A stretch of DNA of 64,000 nt from Selaginella moellendorffii. Lineage: Eukaryota; Streptophyta; Lycopodiopsida; Selaginellales; Selaginellaceae. The notes beneath the pieces are model-generated. The model saw only the letters and a list, made by a program, of their open reading frames with translations, had not been told where the DNA came from and did not search any database. Positions 56,151 to 64,000 of the stretch are shown here, in pieces. The stretch covers positions 211,116 to 275,115 of the forward strand of contig NW_003314327.1 of the NCBI RefSeq assembly GCF_000143415.4. The letters are read 5' to 3'. The position numbers and the translations under genes are program-made. Each line of letters opens with the position of its first letter. The stretch's first letter is position 1.

Positions 56151-58431
56151 GGAATAAGTAGAAATCGATTTGCTAGTTTGGAATGTTACTGAATAGAGGA
56201 TATTAATCAATCAGGGAGTATTGAAATAAAGCCAAGACCTTAATACAGCTTTCCAGTAGTGGCGATCTTTCCTCTGAACAGAGCAATAGTGAGAAAATTC
56301 TAGAACTAGAGCTCTAAAACGTGATGTTAAACACGTCAAACTTTCATAAGGAAGATCAAGTAAACTTTTCTGTACTAATATCTAAGTATATTCTAGAATA
56401 TTTTTCAATTCTATGGTTGTGATTTTCTAAACTTTTCTCTCAATTCACGTTTTTTATCACTAATGTTTAAATTAATCAGTAAGAAGACATGCATAGCAAA
56501 GTCTTGTGAAAGATAGTTTAATGGTGGCTGCTTCCGCAGTAGAATTCGGGGTTCATGGCTTGTATGGCTTGGTGCAGCCCTAGCATCATGTTGGCTGCGG
56601 GAGCCTCACAGTTTGATCACATTGGCTCACTCAAGAGCCTTACTTCTGTATTATCTTCTTCTTCAAAGTTATTGATTTGTGTGGGTGTTTTAGAAGTTGC
56701 CAAAGATCCTGGAGTCATTAAGGTTTGTGGTCCCAACTAAGGACGTGCTGGCCATAATTCACAAGCTAGACAAGAGATATGATCCCGGGGAGCCACTGAA
56801 ATGCTATGCACTGCAAAGAAAACAATAAATCCTTCTTCCCAAGTATAGTCCTCTTCTCCATTCAGGGGAAATGCATAATGCACTCTCTTAGGTGGCTACC
56901 CCTTTGCCACGCTCCCTCCGTGGCACTCCATGTCACGCCAGCCCTAAATATTTAAAGACTAAATTTAAATTAGTAACGTTAAATTTTAATTTTGTCATTA
57001 GCCAGTGAATGAGCTATGGCTTGGTTTAGGTATTTCCTTATTGTCCTTCTTATATTTTGTTTTTTATTTTTATCATTCTCTTTAGTATTATGGCTAGATT
57101 GGAATATATAAATCATGCTCAAGATAGTATTCTTACTTTTTCTGATCTTATTGAGAGAACTAATAATATATTAGAACAATCTTTAATTTATAGTAATGAA
57201 GTGGGATGCTTATGTAAGCAATGAGGTGGTATGCAAATCCAAATAGCCCCACCCTAAATAAAGGGGGGTGTCCCTCCATTCTTCAATTTGTCATGGATTC
57301 CAAACCTTCTTGTGGTGCTCCAGATCCTTCATCATCGTCATCAAAACCTGGGAGGAGGATAACAAACATACAATCAACTATCACAAGCCAAACTCCAGAC
57401 TTGTGGCCAAAAGGCAATTTCCTCCTCTCAGCCACATAAGACATGAGACGGCTAAGTTCGAGCAAATGTATGGCAAAATGATGAGCAAGTACCAACCTAA
57501 CTTAGGAAATGGTTGCCACAGATTATACAACTCAAGGTCCAATGCAACCACTCACATAGCAGTGTTTTCAAACATAAAAAAAATGCCAAGGCTAGGTTAA
57601 AAATCATTAAGAAAAACCTGATACTTCTGCTTAAAATGTTGATCATAAATATTAGAATCCCAGGTAGTTAGAGCACCTTGTCCTCAGCTTTAGTAGTCTT
57701 ACTTCTTTAGCTTCATCCTTCAGCCAGACATAGATTCACTCTTCTGATCATTTGGAAATGTACAGGTTCTTCCTTGCTCTTTGTTTTTTCTTCACTCACA
57801 TGCCTTGTGTTTTACAAGCTCACTCAAGCATTGATGATCACATGCATCTTGGATTGTTGTGAGCTTCATAGCTGATCCTGCTAGATGGCAAGTCTCCTAT
57901 TACTGGAGGAGTCAATATTAATCTAAGGATACTCTTATTAATGGTCTACATTCCAATTTCAATTATTTAGATTGATATCAGGCTATTATTTCTTTCCTTA
58001 AGGTATCTCCTTTCATTGTGGGGCAAGAGGGTAAGGAATATTCTAGGAATATAAACATTCTCTCTCTTGTAAGTAGCCACACCCTAACACACTCAAACAT
58101 GATAAAATGTTCTAATGCTCTCCACAAATACTCATTCTTTGCCCTTGTGGGGCAGATGATTCACTTCCACTTTCCACTGGCACTATAGGCATCCAAAGAG
58201 AGCATCAACCAACAACTTATGAATGCAATGGTTTTAAACAAAGAGGGTGAGGAATATTCAAGAATTAAATATCCTCTTTCTCACTTTCACACTTTCTAAG
58301 TGGCCACACCTTAATATGCAACTATAGTGGATTGCACCAGCTTTAAATGTGCAAAAAGTGTAAAGTGTACTTCTACTACTAATGCCAAATGTTAGCAACT
58401 GCATGAACTAGTAAAAACTCTAGAAAACAAA
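56151..58431. other. AT-rich spacer, no gene seen
   Basis: About 2.3 kb of AT-rich sequence. A frame starting at ATG near 57293 (MDSKPSCGAPDPSSSSSKPG) stops after 48 codons and continues in another frame with no recognised family; it could be the start of a dead transposase but nothing confirms this. No RNA gene found. Confidence 0.4.
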
Positions 58432-58439
58432 GTGGAAAA

Positions 58440-58460
58440 ACTCGGGGGGGGGGGGGGGGT
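58440..58460 (+). repeat. Poly-G run
   Basis: A run of about 17 G just before the F-box-like relic. It may be an unreliable base count from sequencing. Confidence 0.7.
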
Positions 58461-58484
58461 GGGAAGTTTGAAGACAGGAACCAG

Positions 58485-58622
58485 TAGCAATTTCAACAAT
58501 GAAATTGTGTTTGCTGAAGATGGGTCATATATGTTCATGTATGACATCGACAAATGCTGCTGGTTCTGCTGGGAGCTGTATGACCATCATGCCACACATC
58601 AGCTAATGCAGTCAAAACAATG
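58485..58622 (+). pseudogene. C-terminal relic of the F-box-associated/kelch-like gene
   Basis: Reads NFNNEIVFAEDGSYMFM then directly YDIDKCCWFCWELYDH. It corresponds to exon 2 of the gene at 61266-61479 (RFNEKIVLAEGGPYMFMY ... YDIDKCCWFSRQLCD) with the 'TFSFCGPGSSVVMV' segment deleted. Sits directly before the decayed 3' end of the minus-strand gene, the same order as at 62690-63540. Confidence 0.7.
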
Positions 58623-58639
58623 ACCCAAAAGAACATTAG

Positions 58640-60400
58640 GTAAGTGATCTTTCATTGAAGCAAAAATGCTTCATTTCACACAAGATACTTTATTTGAGGT
58701 TCTATTGCGTCCCCTTCTGATTCACCACTCCACTTCAGAAATTCTTGAATATTCCTGTACTCTTGTCCTTGTCATTTCCTCCACTAAGCCAGTTTCTGCT
58801 TTGGTTCGAACCATAACGTAGAGCTAAAACATGTACCTAGATGATACTTGTCCATCTCCTCAATCTTCTTGATAAAGAGATGTAACTGTGTGCCAGTACT
58901 CAAAATAAATTCAACACAAAATAGTCTCATACTGAGAACAACAGGAGTAAGTTCACGAAGTTTTATAAACCATAAAGTTGGTACGTATTACTCTACAGTT
59001 CTCAATACCCCCTCTCTTTTTAGTAACCTCTCAACATAAGACAGAACTCGCAACTTCACTGCCTGGATGAAAATAACAAAGAATGGCAAGTGAAATAATA
59101 GGTTTGAAGTAAAAAAACACTACAAACATCAGTTCCATGTGGCCAAGATCACGGTCTGCACCTCAAAGTGATCATGCACGAATCAAACATAAAAGGCTTA
59201 CAATGTAAAAACTCAAAATTGACATAAACAGTTGCACCTTGAGAAGCTAGAGTCTCGCATGGACCGTAGAGTCGTATAAAGCCAGTAAATGAGAGAGAAA
59301 TACTGACTTTGGTGGTTTCCGTGTGAAGAGTGAAGCTGCCAACTTCCCTCGTTGCTGCATGCTGAAAGCAGTAGCTTCACTTGGCCTACCATGAGAGGTC
59401 CCCAGGCAAGAGGACGAGGATACTCTGCCGGATCGCAGCCATATATGCTCAATCTTTGCTCAAAGTATCGGTCCCAGTCTTCCTTCGACAAGTCTACAGC
59501 CTCCATCTTGTAACACTCGACAACTCCGCGTTCAATCTCTCTCAGCTCCTCCAGTTCGCTGCTAGGATGCGATTCGACTTGAGATATGCGGTTTCTGATG
59601 AAGGCCAGCGCAGTCGCACAGGCAGGCCCCTGAAGATACATATAATGTGAGAACGAAAACAAGGCAAGCACATAAAAATACCTCGTCCCGAAAATTCAAG
59701 GCCCCAAGCATGCTTACAGCTGCTCGACGAGTGAAAAAGTTACGCTTCGCCAGCCGAGCTCGAGAGCAGCTCTGGCGCTATCTTTGTCCTTGAAGTCAAG
59801 AAAAGAGTCCCATGATGAAGCCATCGCGGCTGGTTCATCTTCCCATTTTGCACGTGTTGGAGGTGTGGCTCGAGAGACTGTGATCACACTTCGTAGAATG
59901 ACCTGAGCGAAGCATACAAGTCGACGGATCTCAGCTGACGCGCTAGCAGTCAAAGCTTCAATGTCATGGAGGTTGTTGCAGCGGGAGCCGTAAAGAATGA
60001 AAAACACTCGGCTTCACGGAGATCGTCCTCAGCTAGCATGACTAACTCATCCTCCACCTTTTTAGCTTTCAAGTAGTGCCTGCCATTCCCATGTCGATCT
60101 CTTATACAAACCTGACCGAGGTCCAAGCATTCTGCCTGGTTCTGGCTAGAGATGCCACTGGAACACACATACACCCTCAGGTAAATGCCGGCTCTCTCAT
60201 CAGCGTATCGACCATCTTCTGGATCACAAACAGCAGCAACCACAGAAATGCCGGAAGCATTCGTCTTCCAGCTTTCGCTGCTGCGGAAGATCTGAGAATC
60301 CAAACCCTGGAATGCATTTTACCTGGAACACGAGATTCTTCGCCATGAGCGACATTGGCGCGCACCCGTCATTCTCCATACTTAAGCTAAAGTTCACCCT
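58640..60400 (-). pseudogene. Unrecognised multi-exon gene, 3' half decayed
   Basis: The 5' half still reads as spliced coding sequence. An exon from about 60008 up to at least 60300 holds GISVVAAVCDPEDGRYADER and KKVEDELVMLAEDDLREAD. Then come 59903-59942 (ASAEIRRLVCFAQ), 59682-59777 (RQSCSRARLAKRNFFTRRAA, ALNFRDE) and about 59290-59629 (GPACATALAFIRNRISQVES, KMEAVDLSKEDWDRYFEQRL, YGCDPAEYPRPLAWGPLMVG). The 3' exons are damaged compared with the second copy at 63218 onward: donor sites are lost after GAACTGATG (about 59127) and after VERLLKREGVLRTVE (about 58990), and bases are missing near 58780. I do not know the family. Its head overlaps, antisense, the start of the F-box-like gene. Confidence 0.5.
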
Positions 60401-61479
60401 TAAATTTGTATCAACCCTTTCTCGTAGGCTACTAAGGCAATTCAGCATGTCACGGGTTTCACAGGTAGGAAATTCCTCTCCAGTAATTGTATTTGGACCC
60501 TCCCTTGGTGATAAATCCTACAATGGCGCAACGCTGGTTAGCTCTCTGCACGATGTGGTCCGGCTGTATGGTACGAGAACATGGCTCGTGGTTACTCTAT
60601 TCGACAGCGAGAATGATATGTTATGGTGCCCTAGAACAAACGATCTTGTCCGGCTTCCAAAAGAGCAGGATCTCTTTTATCTGGGCAAAGAATATAACAG
60701 CTACGCTCATACCTCTCGAGCTGGGTATGGCTTCGTCTCCTATGATTCCTGCATCAAAGTCAAGAACCCGCTGACTGGCCGCCTTGTTACGCTTGACGAG
60801 CCTGATGTCAAGCCTGATGGGGTTGACATGGACTACGCGGTTGACCGTGACGGTGAATTCTACGTCATGGCTGGGTTTCGGGATCGTCTACCGTTTTTTC
60901 TTTATTCGTCCAGGACAAAGAGGTGGGAGAGTAGGGAGTTGCCAATCAAGGACAAAGGTTCTTTTAACGAGGGCGAGGGTATGGATGGGTGCTCGTGGAT
61001 ATCGAAGAACTACCTTGGAAGGGTTGCAATGTATAATCCAGTCCTTGATTGCACGCGATTCGTTGAGCTTTTTGAGCCTCCTCCGAAACGTACATCCGTA
61101 GAGGCTAAATACAAATTCTACAAGGGTTGTCTCTACCTCTTTTATGTTCGTTGGGATACTCGTCTGGTGGTAGTGGCTGTTTACAACGAACTCAAGTTAT
61201 GGCAGAAGTAAGAATATTTAAAGATCTTCCTATATCGATATCTCACCCTTTGAGAATTCTAACAGGTTGAGCCAAGTTACATGTCCCCGCTTCAACGAAA
61301 AGATTGTGCTTGCCGAAGGTGGGCCGTATATGTTCATGTACACCTTCAGCTTCTGTGGTCCTGGTAGTAGCGTCGTGATGGTGTATGACATCGACAAATG
61401 CTGCTGGTTCAGCCGGCAACTCTGTGACGTTATGGGGATACATGCCTACATTCCAAGCTATCTCAACTGGACCAACTAA
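60312..61479 (+). CDS. F-box-associated/kelch-like domain protein
   Basis: Two exons (60312-61207, 61266-61479), up to 369 residues. Beta-propeller-like segments of F-box-associated type are visible: VVRLYGTRTWLVVTLFDSEN, DMLWCPRTNDLVRLPK, GYGFVSYDSCIKVKNPLTGR, DREGEF-like DRDGEFYVMAGF, RLPFFLYSSRTKRWESRELP, VAMYNPVLDCTRFVELFE, LVVVAVYNELKLWQK and, after the intron, RFNEKIVLAEGGPYMFMY and VVMVYDIDKCCWF. No F-box motif is present at the N-terminus, and the first 45 codons run antisense to another gene, so the true start may be ATG 60450 or an upstream exon. It could be a truncated SCF substrate receptor. At least three broken relatives lie nearby. Confidence 0.6.
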
Positions 61480-61899
61480 GGGATAAGTAGAAATCGATTG
61501 ACTAGTTTGGAATGTTCTGCCACTGGAAAAGATAGCACACAAATAAAGTTATCGAATTATGAAGAACACATGTTGTGCTTGTACGGGTCCACAACTTGGT
61601 GTGTACAGAAGCACACCTTATCATCGAATGCTCTTACAACACGGTTAGAGATCTTACAGTCTCCGTTGCGCCACCGGCTCTTGTTCCTCCCTGCCCTGCC
61701 CGGCCCTCAAGCCGTGCCCAATCCAGTGGGAGACACTCTTGTGCCTCATTTCCAAGTCGGCGCTATTCCCGTTCCAATTTCCCGTGCCCTAATTCCCGCT
61801 CCTCTTCCCGCCAGAACAACGGCAAGCCAACCGCCACGGCTGATTCAGACCATGCTCGCAGCTGTACAAGACCTGAAAGTCTTGTGGAGACTTTACTCG

Positions 61900-62570
61900 C
61901 TGGAGTGAGGAATATCACCGCAATTCCAAGCATCAAGCTTAACTTAAGCCAGACCACACTCTCTGGCGCTACAAAGGCTACTCTGGCTGGCCTTGACTAC
62001 ACCTTTGCTCCTGTTGTCAAGCTGACAATAATTCAAACATTGCTTGCGCTTGCCGCAGCAGAGAATTGGCACGTTCGCCAGATGGATGTAAAAATAGCTC
62101 CCTGTTTCTCAGGACATCTTGCAAAGGTTCTCCATGGATAAATCCTCTCCTGCTGTGATGCCTATGGTAGCAGGTCTGAAACTCTCAAAAGATCAGTTTC
62201 TTTCTACAGATAAAGAGCGGAGTGAGATGGCCCGAGTCCCTTAACGCAGCGCCGTTGGATACCTGGTTGTGTGTACACGCCCAGACTTTGCTTTCTCTGT
62301 AAGCTTGGTGAGCAGGTTCTACCTTGGCAAACATTTAAACGTAGTTTTTGGTACGTACGACATACATTTTCTTATCTCTATACAAGCTTGCAAGCATTTA
62401 GTTAGTGACTCTAACTGGGCTGGCTGCCTGCCGAGATTCTCGACGGTCCTTTTTTCTAGCCTTCACAATGCAGCTCTTTCCTGGAGCAGCAAGACGAGCC
62501 GAGGCGGAGTACATTGCGGCTAGTTCCCTATGCAAAGAGGCCACCTGGCTTCGCCGCGGCTATTCCTTTT
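61900..62570 (+). mobile_element. Ty1/copia reverse transcriptase/RNase H relic
   Basis: Plus-strand fragments in copia order. [34 protein letters not shown] and RQMDVKIA (about 61960-62100) match '[37 protein letters not shown]'. VGYLVVCTRPDFAFSVSLVSRF (about 62245-62320) matches 'VGSLMYA-VCTRPDIA-AV-VVSRF'. SDSNWAGC and LSWSSKTS (about 62405-62500) and EAEYIAASSLCKEATWLRR (about 62495-62555) match the RNase H 'SDADWAGD', 'SWSSKLQ', 'TEAEYIAA-EA-KE-IWL'. Stops, shifts and loss of the YVDD region show that it is dead. No LTRs recognised. Confidence 0.75.
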
Positions 62571-62689
62571 CCAGCCCAACACCAATCTACTGCAGCATCG
62601 CCTTCATCGCAAGTAAAACATTTTAATGTTAAACACAGATGAATCCTATAAAGTCACATGTATATGGTATGAAACATGCTCGTGGTTTC

Positions 62690-63050
62690 TCTATTCGAAA
62701 GCTGGAATGAGATGCTCCTAGGACAGACAATCTTGTCCGGCTTCCAGAACACTCGCGAAAGCTGTTGACAAGGCCTATGCGGTTGACTGCCTTGGTGAAT
62801 TCTACGTCATGGCTCCTATACCCGGATCCTTTTTCTTTACTCGTCCAGAGCAAAGAATCGAGGACAAAGGGCATTCATTTAGGTTTGCTCGTTACCTTGG
62901 AAGGCTTGCAATGTATAATCCAGTCCTTGTGTATGCGATTCTTCAAGCCTTTCAAGCCCAATGTAAACGCTTCATACCAATTATACAAGTGTCAACTCTA
63001 TGTCAAGGTACAACGAGGAGCTTAAGTCATGGCAGAAGTAAGAATAAGCA
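62690..63050 (+). pseudogene. Broken copy of the F-box-associated/kelch-like gene
   Basis: Stretches equivalent to the gene at 60312-61479 occur in order but out of frame: cttgtccggcttccagaa, tgaattctacgtcatggct, ctttactcgtccag, ttaccttggaaggct, tgtataatccagtccttg, gcttaagtcatggcagaagt (the exon-1 end). Large internal deletions. It directly precedes the 3' end of the second copy of the minus-strand gene. Confidence 0.65.
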
Positions 63051-63217
63051 CACTTTGTGAATTCATATTGAACCAGATTATAAGTCCCAGCTAGGTGGGC
63101 CGTATGCTCATTGTTCATCGATCACAAAAACTACGGTCATCTGCTCTAAGGGATCAGGCTATGTTAATTGGTTTTAACCGACAAAAAGGCAAAAGCAAAC
63201 TCAGAAACATGTCATTT

Positions 63218-64000
63218 TCACGCAAGAAACTTCAGCTGAGGTTCCATTGTGTCCCCCTCTGATTCACCACTCCACTTCAGAAATTTTTCAGTATTTCCAT
63301 ACTCTTGCGCTGCCTCGTCGTTTCCTCCAGCTTCACCCACCCTAAGCCAATATGCCAGTTTGTGCTTTGTCTCGTACCATAGCGTAGAGCTAAAACAGGT
63401 ACCTAGCGCGTGAGGGCTAGTATGATACTCATCCATCTCATCAATCTTCTTTATGAAAAGAGGTACCTGTGTGCCAGTAGTCAAAATAAATCGAACACAA
63501 AACAGAAAGTCACGCAACCCACCTTCAAACGTGAGCATATCGGATTACTAACAGGATAGACGCAGCCTTTTTCTGGAAGTCGCATACTGAAAATAGGAGG
63601 GGAGACATGAGTAAGTCCACTAAGTGTTTAAAAACCATAAAGGTGATACTTACTACTCTGCAGTTTCCAATACCCCCTCTCTTTTCAGTAGCCTCTCAAC
63701 ATAAGAAGGAACTCGCTCCTGAAAACCAACTTCTGACTTGAGTGCCTGAATGGAAATAAAAATGAATGGTTAAGTAAATAATAAGTTTGAAGTAGAAAAA
63801 ACACCACAAACCTCTGTTTCTATCAGTTCCATGTGGCCAAGATCACGGTCTGCAGAAAAAAACACCTCAAAGCGATCATGCACGAATCAAACATAAAAGA
63901 CTTACAATGTAAAAACTCGAAATTGACATAAACTGGGAGTTGCACCTTGAGAAGCCAGAGTCTCGCATGGACTGTAGAGTCGTATAAAGCCAGTAAATGA
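63218..64000 (-). CDS. Second copy of the unrecognised minus-strand gene, 3' part (runs off the window)
   Basis: Exons readable with good borders: 63812-63849 (DRDLGHMELIETE), 63654-63745 (ALKSEVGFQERVPSYVERLL, KREGVLETAEY), 63523-63586 (MRLPEKGCVYPVSNPICSRLK) and 63218-63466 (VPLFIKKIDEMDEYHTSPHA ... EYGNTEKFLKWSGESEGD, stop at 63218). The last exon could contain one more intron but is open throughout. The stretch 63860-64000 is about 90 percent identical to 59160-59290. In contrast to the copy at 58640-60400, its splice donors are intact here. Family unknown; the gene continues beyond the window. Confidence 0.5.

Noticed and set aside
57221-57600. Frames starting MRWYANPN / MDSKPSCG as a possible transposase start
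   Set aside because: Only a Ser-rich stretch, then a stop; no catalytic motif or terminal repeats found.
1-64000. CRISPR arrays, tRNA or rRNA genes, bacterial operons
   Set aside because: No regular spacer repeats, no cloverleaf or rRNA blocks were noticed, and the split-gene architecture is eukaryotic.

Overview
The window looks like nuclear DNA of a lycophyte, most likely Selaginella (inference). The evidence is a set of plant-only genes (HY5, the plastid/peroxisome RING ligase SP1, heteroglycan glucosidase, BLISTER, PPR proteins), very short introns (about 45-130 bases), small intergenic gaps, GC-rich exons in AT-richer spacers, a long run of short S-type PPR repeats, and TTTAGGG-like promoter motifs. 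Exon limits below are my own splice-site readings. The protein-coding models I assembled keep frame and length from start to stop, but single boundaries may be off by a base or two.

Layout. 1-8.95 kb: an AT-rich repeat region with an assembly gap (99-198), decayed LTR-retrotransposon pieces (two primer-binding-site leaders, two damaged integrase copies, long direct repeats) and a decayed LINE-type reverse transcriptase. 9.1-55.3 kb: a dense euchromatic block. In order it holds a TBC Rab-GAP (+), base-exchange phosphatidylserine synthase PSS1 (-), two PPR genes (+), a WRNIP1/MgsA AAA+ ATPase (-), a GPR107/108-like seven-pass protein (-), an unrecognised coiled-coil protein (+), a FUS/TAF15-type RNA-binding protein (-), an EDEM-type mannosidase MNS4 (+), a GDSL lipase (-), GH31 heteroglycan glucosidase (-), MSRA (+), a Raf-like kinase (-), a gap of about 2.6 kb with an AT-rich island, a BPM-type MATH-BTB protein (-), SP1 (+), a U-box/ARM ligase (+), HY5 (-), an O-fucosyltransferase-like protein (-), BLISTER (+), relics of a receptor kinase and an alpha-fucosidase, a possible small gene (-) and CDC20 (-). 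55.4-64 kb: a repeat-rich zone holding an F-box-associated/kelch-like gene (+), an unrecognised multi-exon gene (-), several broken copies of both, and a decayed Ty1/copia element.

The genes are unrelated housekeeping and regulatory genes, not one pathway. Several ubiquitin-related genes sit close together (MATH-BTB adaptor, RING ligase, U-box ligase, and CDC20 as APC/C activator), but this looks like chance. HY5 has a G-box in its own upstream region. Many genes are head-to-head, two pairs with only about 100 bases between start codons, and several upstream regions carry the same TTTAGGGCT word.

I found no clearly new biological system. The best leads are the repeated divergent unit at 55.7-64 kb, three GC-AG introns (one of which keeps the frame open and would add a hydrophobic segment to SP1), a PPR protein built almost entirely of S repeats with no DYW domain, and a coiled-coil protein with a histone-H1-like tail.
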